From Verrucomicrobiaceae bacterium (GTDB taxonomy: Bacteria > Pseudomonadota > Gammaproteobacteria > Pseudomonadales > CAMLJR01): DNA of 64,000 nucleotides. The translations under genes and the position numbers were made by a program. Below the pieces are notes generated by a model. That model was given only the letters and a program-made list of their open reading frames with translations, ran no database searches and had not been told where the DNA came from. Positions 20,152-28,447 of this stretch are shown here, in pieces. Every line of letters starts with the position of its first letter. The stretch's first letter is position 1. The DNA lies in the NCBI GenBank assembly GCA_028293825.1, contig JAQGNY010000010.1, forward strand, positions 1-64,000. The letters are read 5' to 3'.

Positions 20152-21485
20152 GCAGAAAATACTTTGGTACCGACGGTGTGCGCGGATTAGTGGGCGAAGG
20201 CCCGATCAATCCCGAGTTTATGCTCAAGTTGGGCTGGTCGGCCGGCAAAGTATTTGCGCGCGAGGGGCGCGGCAAAGTGATTATCGGCAAGGACACGCGC
20301 ATCTCCGGATACATGTTCGAATCGGCCCTTGAGGCTGGCCTAGTTGCGGCAGGCATAGACGTATCGCTGCTCGGGCCGATGCCGACGCCGGCAATCGCCT
20401 ACTTAACGCGCACCTTTCACGCACAGGCTGGCATTGTCATCAGCGCCTCGCACAACCCGTATCAAGATAACGGCATCAAATTCTTTTCCAGCGAAGGCGA
20501 GAAGTTGCCCGACGCGGTAGAAACGGCGATCGAGCAGCAAATCGAGGAGCCGATGACGACGGTTGAATCGGCGCAGCTCGGCAAGGTGGTTCGCATCAAC
20601 GACGCCGCTGGCCGTTACATCGAATTTTGTAAGAGTACGGTTCCGACCTACTTTAATTTGCGCGGTAAAAAAATCGTGGTCGATTGCGCGCACGGCGCCA
20701 CATATCACGTTGCTCCCGCCGTGTTTGAGGAGTTGGGCGCGCACGTAATTGCGATGGGCATCGAACCTAACGGTCTCAATATCAACGATGGCGTTGGTTC
20801 TACGGAGCCGGAAGCACTGCGTCAGCGCGTGCTGGCTGAGCAGGCCGATCTCGGGATCGCGTTCGACGGCGACGGCGATCGCGTGTTGTTTGTCGATCAT
20901 CGTGGTGAGGTAGTCGATGGCGATGAGCTGCTTTACATCATCGCTTGCGACCAATTGCGCACGCGCGGCAGTTGTGCCGGAGTGGTCGGCACCTTGATGT
21001 CTAATTTGGGTTTCGAGTTGGCGCTGGCGGAGCTGGAAATCCCTTTTACGCGCGCAAAAGTGGGCGATCGTTACGTCATTGAGCAAATGCTGGCGCGCGG
21101 CTGGCGGCTCGGCGGCGAAAACTCCGGCCATATCATCTGCACCGATGTCACCACCACCGGCGACGGCATCATCGCGGCACTGAAAGTGTTGTTCGCCTTC
21201 GTGATCACCGGCAAGACGCTGCACGAATTGAAAAGCGGTATGCAGAAATTCCCGCAGATCATGCAAAACGTACGCTTGGCGCGCAAATTCGATATCAACG
21301 CAGCGCCGGGCGTCAGCGATGCGGTGGCGGCGGCCGAGAAAAGATTGGCCGGCCGCGGTCGTGTGTTGTTGCGTCCGTCCGGGACCGAGCCGGTAGTGCG
21401 AGTGATGGTCGAAGGCGAGGACCGCGCGCTGGTGGAAACATTGTGCGGCGATCTCGCGCAAATTGTTAAACGCGCGGTGGCTTAA
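20148..21485 (+). CDS. glmM: Phosphoglucosamine mutase
   Basis: GlmM converts glucosamine-6-phosphate to glucosamine-1-phosphate for UDP-GlcNAc, needed for peptidoglycan and LPS. The 445-aa protein has the phosphoserine loop [13 protein letters not shown] (about residue 102), the metal loop [10 protein letters not shown], the sugar-binding GGENSGH and the phosphate-binding end [11 protein letters not shown]. The GTG start overlaps the folP stop. An intrinsic terminator follows at 21528. Confidence 0.97.
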   Translation: MSRKYFGTDGVRGLVGEGPINPEFMLKLGWSAGKVFAREGRGKVIIGKDTRISGYMFESALEAGLVAAGIDVSLLGPMPTPAIAYLTRTFHAQAGIVISASHNPYQDNGIKFFSSEGEKLPDAVETAIEQQIEEPMTTVESAQLGKVVRINDAAGRYIEFCKSTVPTYFNLRGKKIVVDCAHGATYHVAPAVFEELGAHVIAMGIEPNGLNINDGVGSTEPEALRQRVLAEQADLGIAFDGDGDRVLFVDHRGEVVDGDELLYIIACDQLRTRGSCAGVVGTLMSNLGFELALAELEIPFTRAKVGDRYVIEQMLARGWRLGGENSGHIICTDVTTTGDGIIAALKVLFAFVITGKTLHELKSGMQKFPQIMQNVRLARKFDINAAPGVSDAVAAAEKRLAGRGRVLLRPSGTEPVVRVMVEGEDRALVETLCGDLAQIVKRAVA

Positions 21486-21527
21486 GCGCCGCGTTCCTTG
21501 TGTCATCGCAGTGCTTTGGTTAACATT

Positions 21528-21559
21528 GCCCGCCGTTTTTAGCGGGCTTTGTTTTTTTT
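21528..21559 (+). terminator. Intrinsic terminator after glmM
   Basis: GCCCGC / GCGGGC with an 8-nt loop, followed by a T-rich run (TTTGTTTTTTTT). It separates ftsH-folP-glmM from tpiA-secG. Confidence 0.75.
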
Positions 21560-21606
21560 CGTAAACGTGTTTTTTAGCGGAAGTGTTTGTTTTCTAGGGG
21601 AAGTGG

Positions 21607-22356
21607 ATGCGCCGCAAGTTAGTCGTTGGCAATTGGAAGATGCACGGCAGTCATTCCGTCATCGCGCGATTGTTAACAGATTTCAAGAAAGTATTGCCGC
21701 CGTCGCTTAAAGTCGATATCGCCGTGTGCCCGCCGTTCGTTTATTTGTCTTCCACCCAACCGGTGTTAGGCGATGCTATCGCGCTGGGTGCGCAGAATGT
21801 CAGTACCGAATCGAAGGGCGCTTTCACCGGTGAAGTAGCGGCGAGTATGTTGCAGGATTGCTCCTGTACCTATGTCATCGTCGGCCACTCTGAGCGGCGT
21901 AAATTATTTAACGAAGCCAGCGCTGTCGTGGCGGAAAAGGCAGCGGTTTGCTTAGCCCATGATCTGACGCCAATTGTGTGTGTTGGCGAAAGTCAGGCCG
22001 AACGCGAAAGCGGAAACGCGCTGGATGTCATTGGCGCGCAGTTGAGCGCCGTATTCGCGCGCTTGGATGCAAGCGATTTGACGCGTGTAGTGATCGCCTA
22101 TGAACCGGTCTGGGCAATCGGCACCGGCTTAACCGCAACGCCGCAGCAAGCGCAGGATGTTCACGCTTTTATTCGGACTCGCTTGGCCGAACAGGGCGCA
22201 GCGGTAGCCGATACAGTAAAGATTTTGTATGGCGGCAGCGTAAAAGCTGACAATGCCGCCGCACTATTCGCACAACCCGATATCGACGGTGGTCTCGTCG
22301 GGGGTGCATCACTTAACGCTGAGGAATTTGCCGCGATTTGCAAAGCGGCAGAATAA
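21607..22356 (+). CDS. tpiA: Triosephosphate isomerase
   Basis: TpiA interconverts dihydroxyacetone phosphate and glyceraldehyde-3-phosphate in glycolysis. The 249-aa barrel keeps the catalytic Lys (GNWKMHG), His (VGHSERR), Glu in AYEPVWAIGTG, and the phosphate loop YGGSV. It is full length. secG starts 4 bp after its stop. Confidence 0.98.
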   Translation: MRRKLVVGNWKMHGSHSVIARLLTDFKKVLPPSLKVDIAVCPPFVYLSSTQPVLGDAIALGAQNVSTESKGAFTGEVAASMLQDCSCTYVIVGHSERRKLFNEASAVVAEKAAVCLAHDLTPIVCVGESQAERESGNALDVIGAQLSAVFARLDASDLTRVVIAYEPVWAIGTGLTATPQQAQDVHAFIRTRLAEQGAAVADTVKILYGGSVKADNAAALFAQPDIDGGLVGGASLNAEEFAAICKAAE

Positions 22357-22360
22357 AATT

Positions 22361-22750
22361 ATGGAAACGTTAATTATTGTTTTTCACGTACTGGCGGCTA
22401 TTTGCGTCATCAGTTTGGTTTTGATTCAGCAGGGCAAGGGCGCCGATATGGGCGCGTCGTTCGGCTCCGGCGCCTCGCAAACATTATTCGGAAGCCGTGG
22501 GAGCGGTAATGCGTTAACTCGTGCGACGGCAATTTTGGCCACCATTTTCTTTGCTACCAGTTTGGCGCTGTCGGTGGTCGCAAGACACCATGCGGAAAAT
22601 GCCGGTTTGGTCGATATGCCTGCGCCTGCTGCCATGGAAATCCCCGTTGCGCCAGCGCCGACAAAACCAGTTGACGAGGTTCCTTCGGTCGAGCACAATT
22701 CCGCGCCTGCTGCCGGGGAGGTTCCTTCCACACCGGCTGCACCGCAGTAA
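22361..22750 (+). CDS. secG: Preprotein translocase subunit SecG
   Basis: SecG is an accessory subunit of the SecYEG inner-membrane channel. The ATG at 22361 gives 129 aa: helix 1 (TLIIVFHVLAAICVISLVLI), the conserved loop QQGKGADMGASFGSG and helix 2 (ATAILATIFFATSLALSVV), then a Pro/Ala-rich tail that is cytoplasmic or periplasmic and unusually long. It is followed by tRNA-Leu as in E. coli. Confidence 0.95.
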   Translation: METLIIVFHVLAAICVISLVLIQQGKGADMGASFGSGASQTLFGSRGSGNALTRATAILATIFFATSLALSVVARHHAENAGLVDMPAPAAMEIPVAPAPTKPVDEVPSVEHNSAPAAGEVPSTPAAPQ

Positions 22751-22766
22751 TAAACTGCAAGATCTT

Positions 22767-22851
22767 GCCCAGGTGGTGAAATTGGTAGACACGCTACCTT
22801 GAGGTGGTAGTGGCGTAAGCTGTGCTGGTTCGAGTCCAGTCCTGGGCACCA
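22767..22851 (+). tRNA. tRNA-Leu (anticodon GAG)
   Basis: An 85-nt tRNA with acceptor stem GCCCAGG / CCTGGGC, an encoded CCA end, anticodon stem CTACC / GGTAG around loop TTGAGGT (anticodon GAG), a long variable arm typical of Leu, and the T-loop GGTTCGAGTCC. It lies directly after secG. Its 3' end is the attachment site of the element that follows and is intact on this side. Confidence 0.96.
22828..22851 (+). repeat. attL (tRNA-Leu 3' end)
   Basis: GTTCGAGTCCAGTCCTGG then GCACCA: the T-loop to CCA of tRNA-Leu. It is repeated at 32511-32533, which lacks one G. Confidence 0.85.
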
Positions 22852-22898
22852 ATAGTATGTTTTTAGATGACTCTGAATGATCTAAAAACCCAGAAGAG

Positions 22899-22922
22899 CC
22901 CCGCCAAGTGCGGGGTTTTCTG
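22899..22922 (+). terminator. Intrinsic terminator after tRNA-Leu (element-borne)
   Basis: CCCCGC-CAAGT-GCGGGG followed by TTTTCTGTTT. It lies inside the element just past attL and so replaces the tRNA's own downstream terminator, which now sits beyond attR at 32557. Confidence 0.7.
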
Positions 22923-22963
22923 TTTCTGGTGTATGTGAGTGCATCTGTACAGGTTTAAGGTTT

Positions 22964-22988
22964 AGGGGTATGTTCTAGGGTATGTTTA
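22964..22988 (+). promoter_or_regulatory. Candidate integrase arm-type sites, left side
   Basis: Two adjacent imperfect direct repeats, AGGGGTATGTTCT (22964-22976) and AGGGTATGTTTA (22977-22988). They resemble two AGGTTGTGTTTA copies beside attR (32477, 32497), as expected of arm sites for one integrase. Confidence 0.4.
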
Positions 22989-23011
22989 GGTTCGATTGAG
23001 AACGTACCCCT

Positions 23012-24334
23012 ATGCCGCGCACTGTTGTACCTCTATCTGATACCAAATGCGAAGCTGCAAAGCCCCGCGAACGTGAATGGAAGCTATCGGACGGTGAAGG
23101 CCTTTTCCTCCTTGTAAAACCCACTGGCGTCAAAACATGGCGCTTCAAATATGTCAGGCCGGATGGCCGCGAAGGGCTCGCGACGTTCGGGAAGTACCCC
23201 GCCTTAAGTCTGAAGGCAGCACGCGAGCGCAGAGCTGAGGCAAAGACTTGGCTTGTACATGGAAAAGACCCGGTCGAGGAGATGCGAGCCGGAAAGCGTA
23301 GAGCTGCTTACGATGGCAGTGACACGTTTAAGATGCGCGCGCTCGAATGGCATGCCGCAATGGCTCGCAAATGGACTGAGGGCCATGCACAGGCGGTTTT
23401 ACGCCGAATGGAGATGCACCTTTTCCCCGCGTTGGGCAGTCGGTCAATTGGCGATATCAAGGTTCGCGATCTGCTCGCGCCGTTGAAGGCAGTAGAGCAG
23501 AACGATGCACTGCATCTGGCTGCGCGCTTGCGCCAATACTGCACCGCCATCATGCGCCACGCTGTTCAACATGGCTTCACTGAGAATAATCCCGCGCGTG
23601 ACCTGGTGGGCGCTACCGCCACCGGCAAAACGAAACACCGTCCTGCGCTGCCGCTGGAGCGTTTGCCTGATCTGCTACAGGCGATTGGTAGCGATCGCGG
23701 TCGACCGCTCACTATTCTCGCCTTGCGCCTCTCTTTGTTGGTTTTCATTCGCAGCTCTGAATTGCGCTTTGCGCGCTGGAGTGAAATTGATCTCGATCGT
23801 GCCATGTGGACAATTCCAGCCGAGCGGGAAGAGGTCAAGGGGGTGAAGAACTCTTCCCGCGGCTCAAAAATGCGCACGCCGCACCTTGTCCCGCTAAGCC
23901 GCCAAGCGCTCAATGTGATCCAGCAGGTTCACCAGTTCACAGGCCCATTTGATTTCGCCTTCGCTGGTGACCACGATCCGCGCAAGCCAATGTCGGAAAA
24001 CACTGTAAACAAAGCGCTTCGGCGCATGGGCTTCGATACACAAAACGATGTGTGTGGGCATGGTTTCCGCACGATGGCGTGTTCTTCATTGGTTGAGTCC
24101 GGATTGTGGTCGCGCGATGCCGTCGAGCGCCAGATGAGCCACCAGGAGCGCTCAGGCGTGCGCGCAGCGTACATACACAAAGCCGAGCACTTGGATGAGC
24201 GTCGATTGATGGTTCAGTGGTGGGCCGATTATCTCGATGCGAATTCGCACGAACACGTCACGCCGTATGACTTCGCTCATCGCGGTAAGGGTGCGAAAAA
24301 TATCGTGAAGATTTCGAAGAAAAAACACGCCTAA
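23012..24334 (+). CDS. P4-type tyrosine integrase
   Basis: A 440-aa site-specific recombinase that integrates and excises the element at tRNA-Leu. The N-terminal DUF4102-type arm-binding domain (LSDGEGLFLLVKPTGVKTW) is followed by a SAM-like core-binding domain and the catalytic domain: Arg in FIRSSELRFARW, HGFRT as the His-x-x-Arg box and Tyr in RAAYIH. It starts at ATG 23012, where one arm of an inverted repeat overlaps the start codon and no Shine-Dalgarno is visible. It is transcribed away from the tRNA. Confidence 0.95.
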   Translation: MPRTVVPLSDTKCEAAKPREREWKLSDGEGLFLLVKPTGVKTWRFKYVRPDGREGLATFGKYPALSLKAARERRAEAKTWLVHGKDPVEEMRAGKRRAAYDGSDTFKMRALEWHAAMARKWTEGHAQAVLRRMEMHLFPALGSRSIGDIKVRDLLAPLKAVEQNDALHLAARLRQYCTAIMRHAVQHGFTENNPARDLVGATATGKTKHRPALPLERLPDLLQAIGSDRGRPLTILALRLSLLVFIRSSELRFARWSEIDLDRAMWTIPAEREEVKGVKNSSRGSKMRTPHLVPLSRQALNVIQQVHQFTGPFDFAFAGDHDPRKPMSENTVNKALRRMGFDTQNDVCGHGFRTMACSSLVESGLWSRDAVERQMSHQERSGVRAAYIHKAEHLDERRLMVQWWADYLDANSHEHVTPYDFAHRGKGAKNIVKISKKKHA

Positions 24335-24360
24335 TATTTGGGGCGAAGTGAGTTTAAGTT

Positions 24361-24963
24361 ATGTCCAAAAAACCCTCAAACACCTCAGTTCCACTACCTA
24401 TTTTTTTCCGTCATGTAACGCCTAATAAAAAACTCAGGGCGCTACCGGAAGCGCCAAAGCTCACGCTCTTCGTGGATGAGGCTGATACAGTCGAAAAACT
24501 CACGATGCTAGCGGAAGACGCCGAAAAGTTTGCGAGCACTCCATACACTACGATCGATGATCCACTTCAGGCCACTCCCGCTACGCTTTGGCGTGATGCC
24601 AGAGTGATTGCCAAAAGGGCTCGCGAATGCATTCATCTCGTCATAGGAAATGGTGGTGGGCTCGATCTCTTAAGCGCGGGATATGAGTTAGGTCGATTAA
24701 TCGAGCAATCGCAAAAAACTATTGAGGCGTGGGAAGCGTTGAGACAGAAAAAATCGAATCGCCAGCAGAGAGTGGATGCGGCAGCGGATAGAAACGCTGA
24801 AATTCGATGTGCCGCAGTTAGGGAGTGGCTTGCGCGAGCTCCACACAAACGAGGTGACAAAAAGGCATTCGCGCACGAAATCTCAGAGCGTTATCCAATC
24901 TCGTTTATAACGGTCTATGACGATTGGTTGAGCAAAGAGAGTATTAAACGATTTAGTGCCTAA
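24361..24963 (+). CDS. Hypothetical protein of the element
   Basis: A 200-aa protein not recognised. It starts 26 bp after the integrase. It has no signal peptide or membrane segment. A long helical stretch (about 95-150) is rich in Glu, Arg and Gln, and the C-terminus (KAFAHEISERYPISFITVYDDWL) looks like a small helical, perhaps DNA-binding, unit. Its place between integrase and AlpA suggests a role in excision or regulation, but that is inference. Confidence 0.6.
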   Translation: MSKKPSNTSVPLPIFFRHVTPNKKLRALPEAPKLTLFVDEADTVEKLTMLAEDAEKFASTPYTTIDDPLQATPATLWRDARVIAKRARECIHLVIGNGGGLDLLSAGYELGRLIEQSQKTIEAWEALRQKKSNRQQRVDAAADRNAEIRCAAVREWLARAPHKRGDKKAFAHEISERYPISFITVYDDWLSKESIKRFSA

Positions 24964-25049
24964 ATTACCCTCCCTGCGCGCAATCGGGGTAGTTCTTTAA
25001 ATAACCATGTGAATAATTGGGTGCACCTCTAACGAACGGTGCATTCCAA

Positions 25050-25268
25050 ATGAACGAAATCCCTGTCAATCAAATGCTTTTGCGCATGAGTGCTGCTTGT
25101 CGCGCTCTCGACACCTCACGCAATGGTCTTCGTCTCCTGCAAGAAAAATATCCAGACTTCCCGCGCGCGCTGAAATTTGGATCGACCCGCCAGGCAGCAG
25201 TTTACTTCGACGCTGTGGAGCTTCGCGCATGGATTGAGCAGCGTAAAGCGGCGAGGGATGCCCAGTGA
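25050..25268 (+). CDS. AlpA-like helix-turn-helix regulator
   Basis: A 72-aa protein starting at ATG 25050. The segment MSAACRALDTSRNGLRLLQEKYPDFPRALKFG...YFDAVELRAWIEQRKAA has the layout of AlpA/MerR-like winged helix proteins that bind the attachment region or activate element genes. Such regulators commonly accompany P4-type integrases and can act as excisionase regulators. The stop overlaps the next gene's GTG, starting a coupled run of three genes. Confidence 0.7.
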   Translation: MNEIPVNQMLLRMSAACRALDTSRNGLRLLQEKYPDFPRALKFGSTRQAAVYFDAVELRAWIEQRKAARDAQ

Positions 25269-25645
25269 CAACTTCCCATCGTCGCGCGCCAGCGTTCGCA
25301 AAAAAATTTGGGCTCTCAAATCGGCAGCGCTCAGAAAGCGGCGCTTGGATTTTTCTCGGCGCCTGGTCAGCAGCGAACAGTCTCTCTCGATCGGGGTTAC
25401 GCCGGGTACTGTGTGTGCCACCTGGCGAAGATCCGTTGCAATTCGATTGGTCAATTCTTCGCGATTGTCATGCGGTTGTTTGGCTGTACGCGCCGATCGA
25501 TGTTGATGCACTCGCGGTTGTCCTCCGTGCGGCCGGCGCACTCGACCTCTCCTTTTTTGATGCTGTTTCGCGGCAATTTCTTAGGTTGGCACTTACTACA
25601 AAATCTGAACAGCTACTTGCTGAAATCAAAGCGGAGTCGCGATGA
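25265..25645 (+). CDS. Hypothetical protein coupled to the RepA-like ATPase
   Basis: A 126-aa protein of unknown family. GTG at 25265 overlaps the previous stop, and its own stop overlaps the ATG of the ATPase (ATGA), which is why I chose this frame over two overlapping alternatives. The middle has LRDCHAVVWLYAPIDVDALAVVLRAAGA, a possible small alpha/beta fold. Small genes just before replication ATPases on such elements are often accessory replication or regulatory proteins; that is inference. Confidence 0.6.
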   Translation: MTTSHRRAPAFAKKFGLSNRQRSESGAWIFLGAWSAANSLSRSGLRRVLCVPPGEDPLQFDWSILRDCHAVVWLYAPIDVDALAVVLRAAGALDLSFFDAVSRQFLRLALTTKSEQLLAEIKAESR

Positions 25646-26892
25646 AAATTCCAGCAGGCGAGATCCAGCGAAAAATCGACGCCGATTCGGACTTGCGTAG
25701 GATTCAAGCGCAATCGAGCTCCCCTACGGTCGAGCTAGGTCACTCTCATGTCGATCTGGTGTGCGCTGCCGATATAAAGCCGGAGCCAATTCGGTGGCTA
25801 TGGCCTGGCTGGTTCGCTCGCAAGAAGTTGGCGATTCTCGCGGGTGTGGCTGGTACTGGTAAGACCACGGTTGTTATCAGTCTTGCTGCAACGCTGACCA
25901 ATGCCGGTCGCTGGCCCGATGGTAAGCCGTGTCGCATCCCCGGCAATGTATTGATATGGTCGAGCGAGGATGATCCGGCCGACACGCTGATTCCGCGATT
26001 GATTGCAGCCGGTGCCAATCTGAATCGCGTGCATATTATTCAAGGTGCGGTCGCCTCAGATGGCGAGTCAGTACCGTTTGATCCCGCAAACGATATTGCG
26101 ATGTTGCATCGCGCTGTTGACAAGCTTGGCGGCGCTGCATTGCTCATGGTCGATCCGATCGTTTCCGCTGTCGGTGGCGATATGCACAAGGCCAATGATG
26201 TGCGGCGCAGCTTGCAAGCCCTAGTAGATTTCGCTGCGGCACTTGATTGCGCAGTGATCGGTATCAGTCACTTTGCGAAGGGTAGCAAGGGGTCATCGCC
26301 CCAGGAGCGCGTCATCGGCTCTCAGGCATTCTCCGCGCTCGCACGCACGGTGTTGGTATGTGCCAAACAGGAAGACGGCGAAAGCCACGTGTTGGCGCGG
26401 GCCAAGTCGAATATCTCTCAGGACGATGGCGGTTTTTCCTACACCATCGAGCCGGCCATGGTCGACGAAAACATTGAGACCACTCGCATAAAGTGGGGGG
26501 GCTCTGTTGAAGGTAGTGCTCGCGAAATTCTGGGCGCGGTCGAGTCCGAGCCAGAGAGTTTTGACGGCGATCTAAGCGATGACGCGGCCAACATACTGCG
26601 CGACATTCTGCACCTTGGGGAGATGCTGAGCCGAGATGTTAAGGGCCAGATGCGGCAGGAGGGCTTTTCCGAAAAAGTTATCCGCACTGCTCGCGAGCGT
26701 CTGAGCGTGATTGCTCGTCCTGAGGGATTCGGGAAGGATCGCAAAACCTTCTGGAGTCTGCCCAGCTCTCCATATATGCCCGCAAGCCTCATAGATGCCC
26801 AGCAAAAGAAGAGGGCACATATGGGTGTCGAGGGCATGTATGGAGCAGACGCTGAGGAGTTCGACGTATCAATTCCGCGATCGATTTTTTAA
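25642..26892 (+). CDS. RepA-like RecA-fold ATPase / helicase (AAA_25)
   Basis: A 416-aa NTPase. Walker A is GVAGTGKTT (about residue 72) and Walker B ALLMVDPIV (about 170); ISHFAKGSKG fits the sensor region, and the layout matches the AAA_25/RepA helicases of plasmids and phage satellites. It probably unwinds the element's origin during replication. The C-terminal part (about 300-390) looks like a winged-helix tail (LSRDVKGQMRQEGFSEKVIRTAR). The stop TAA at 26890-26892 lies directly after a run of six T; a docking-domain frame continues in the -1 frame across it. Confidence 0.85.
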   Translation: MKIPAGEIQRKIDADSDLRRIQAQSSSPTVELGHSHVDLVCAADIKPEPIRWLWPGWFARKKLAILAGVAGTGKTTVVISLAATLTNAGRWPDGKPCRIPGNVLIWSSEDDPADTLIPRLIAAGANLNRVHIIQGAVASDGESVPFDPANDIAMLHRAVDKLGGAALLMVDPIVSAVGGDMHKANDVRRSLQALVDFAAALDCAVIGISHFAKGSKGSSPQERVIGSQAFSALARTVLVCAKQEDGESHVLARAKSNISQDDGGFSYTIEPAMVDENIETTRIKWGGSVEGSAREILGAVESEPESFDGDLSDDAANILRDILHLGEMLSRDVKGQMRQEGFSEKVIRTARERLSVIARPEGFGKDRKTFWSLPSSPYMPASLIDAQQKKRAHMGVEGMYGADAEEFDVSIPRSIF

Positions 26893-26912
26893 ACCAACTT
26901 CAGTCGATAGGA

Positions 26913-27296
26913 GTGCATGTAACTGCAAAAGGCGAGCGTTTACACATAAAGGCGCCGCCAGGAACGATTACACCATCACTCCGCGAGCAGCTGGTTTCCC
27001 ATAAAGCCGATTTGTTGCGACTGCTTGTGAATCATTCGCCCGCATCATCCGTGGCTTGCACGCTTGTTACGGCTGTTACGTCACAAAACGACAATGGCGG
27101 CAAAGTAATCGACCTTCGCAGCTACCTTGCGAAACTTTGCCAACGCCTACCGCTGCCGCCCGAGCATTTGCTTAAACATTATTTTACCGCCGACGATTTG
27201 GCCGACATTCGTGCTGGCTGTTATCCAGATCCACACGCGCTAGCGCGATTTATCAAAACAGACCCGCGCTATCCGTTCGGCGGGGCTACGAGCTGA
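26913..27296 (+). CDS. TubC N-terminal docking-domain-like protein, start uncertain
   Basis: The first part matches the TubC_N docking fold: LNQLQSIGVHVTAKGERLHI, then a PPGTITPSLREQL loop and a HKADLLRLL helix. The domain begins upstream of the only usual start (GTG 26913): the frame is open from 26856, and residues encoded from about 26877 already fit the fold, yet there is no ATG, GTG or TTG there. Either a rare start codon is used, or ribosomes slip back one base at the six T at 26885-26890 and fuse it to the ATPase. The C-terminal half (about 60-127) is unrecognised. TubC-like small proteins are known next to replication genes on mobile elements. Confidence 0.6.
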   Translation: MHVTAKGERLHIKAPPGTITPSLREQLVSHKADLLRLLVNHSPASSVACTLVTAVTSQNDNGGKVIDLRSYLAKLCQRLPLPPEHLLKHYFTADDLADIRAGCYPDPHALARFIKTDPRYPFGGATS

Positions 27297-27345
27297 CCCG
27301 AACGTATTCAAAATTAAAACTTATCAACTACGACGAGGTGTAACT

Positions 27346-27627
27346 ATGAATTTTATTCCTGACGATAACCCAATCGAATTAACCGAGCTGACCAATGAGT
27401 TCAAGACGAACTCGATCATGCTCATGTTTCGGTTTTTGCAGAATCTTCCAGCCGAGACCAGAGCAATTTTAATTCGGCTTCAGGAGCAGAAAGATTGGCG
27501 CGCAGGCTTGGAATTAACTATCGATAAACATGACCAGGGCAGCATATGTATGGTGATGATCTCGCAAGAGGGCGAGCGTAAGGTGATTGCAACTATTGCC
27601 GAAGGTTCGCCACAAAATGCCCATTGA
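27346..27627 (+). CDS. Hypothetical small protein of the element
   Basis: A 93-aa protein with GAGGT upstream of ATG 27346. It is acidic, with a helix (SIMLMFRFLQNLPAETRAILIRLQEQKDW) followed by beta strands. No family is recognised. Its stop codon lies within the loop of an intrinsic terminator, so it closes the replication-side transcription unit. Confidence 0.6.
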   Translation: MNFIPDDNPIELTELTNEFKTNSIMLMFRFLQNLPAETRAILIRLQEQKDWRAGLELTIDKHDQGSICMVMISQEGERKVIATIAEGSPQNAH

Positions 27628-27641
27628 GGCATTTGTTTTTT
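27615..27641 (+). terminator. Intrinsic terminator overlapping a stop codon
   Basis: AAATGCC-CATTGA-GGCATTT followed by GTTTTTT. The stop codon of the upstream gene is inside the hairpin. It isolates the replication module from the capsid module. Confidence 0.75.
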
Positions 27642-27777
27642 CAGTTACAATAACTTCCAGTCAAAGCCTGCGCGATGCAGGCACTCTGACCACTTCACCC
27701 GCGGTGCGCGATGCCCGCCGAAGTCGAATAGAAAGCGCAAATTGCGTTTTGTTTTCACTTTGGCGAGAACGTTGTTA

Positions 27778-28437
27778 ATGACACCGCAGTTTTCACTCCC
27801 TCTGTTTGAAATTCGTTCGCAGCCGCAAGGCCGTATCGATGGTTATGCTTCCGTGTTCGGGGGTGTTGACTCGTATGGCGACACTATTGCGCCTGGCGCT
27901 TACGCACAATCTCTCGCTGCGTATCGTGCCAGCGGCAATGCTCCGGCAATGCTGTGGTCACATCAAATGGATGCGCCTATCGGTCGCTGGCTCGCGCTGA
28001 AAGAGGATGCGCGAGGCCTGCGCGTCGAGGGTCAACTAAATCTAAAAACGGATGCGGGCGTGCAAGCTTTCGAGCATTTGCGTGCTGGCGATATTAGCGG
28101 CTTGTCGATCGGCTTTCGCGTTGCCAAAGGCGGATCCGAAACAGTCAATGGAGTGAACGTTCTCACCGAAATCGATTTGATGGAAATTTCAGTAGTGGCG
28201 CTGCCAGCTGATTCTGGCGCACGTGTCACGTCTGTAAAACAAATCCAACCAATCAAACCCACCACAAAACGCGATCTCGAAAAAGCATTGCATGCGCTCG
28301 GCTATTCACGCCGAGAAGCCACCCAAATCGTTACACGCGGCTTTACCGACTTCGATGCGTTTGAAGCGCTTGAAGCCGAGAAGCTTGCCAACATTGTTGG
28401 CGCGCTCAAATCCGCCACTAAAGTTTTCTCTAATTAG
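27778..28437 (+). CDS. HK97-family prohead protease
   Basis: A 219-aa serine protease that trims capsid subunits during head assembly. The family pattern is clear: GYASVFGGVDSYGDTIAPGAY at the N-terminus, catalytic His in LWSHQMDAPIGRW and Ser in GLSIGFRV. The ATG at 27778 is used because the domain begins there. It precedes the capsid gene by 10 bp, the usual order. A C-terminal extension (EKALHALGYSRREATQIVTRG) resembles scaffold-like tails of such proteases. Confidence 0.92.
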   Translation: MTPQFSLPLFEIRSQPQGRIDGYASVFGGVDSYGDTIAPGAYAQSLAAYRASGNAPAMLWSHQMDAPIGRWLALKEDARGLRVEGQLNLKTDAGVQAFEHLRAGDISGLSIGFRVAKGGSETVNGVNVLTEIDLMEISVVALPADSGARVTSVKQIQPIKPTTKRDLEKALHALGYSRREATQIVTRGFTDFDAFEALEAEKLANIVGALKSATKVFSN

Positions 28438-28447
28438 GAGTTTTATT

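Noticed and set aside
20403-21506. A 367-aa minus-strand frame under glmM.
   Set aside because: Shadow of glmM, whose motifs are complete.
25177-25700. Two overlapping plus-strand frames (25177-25506 and 25308-25700) over the small gene before the ATPase.
   Set aside because: The frame at 25265 fits better because its start and stop overlap its neighbours exactly.
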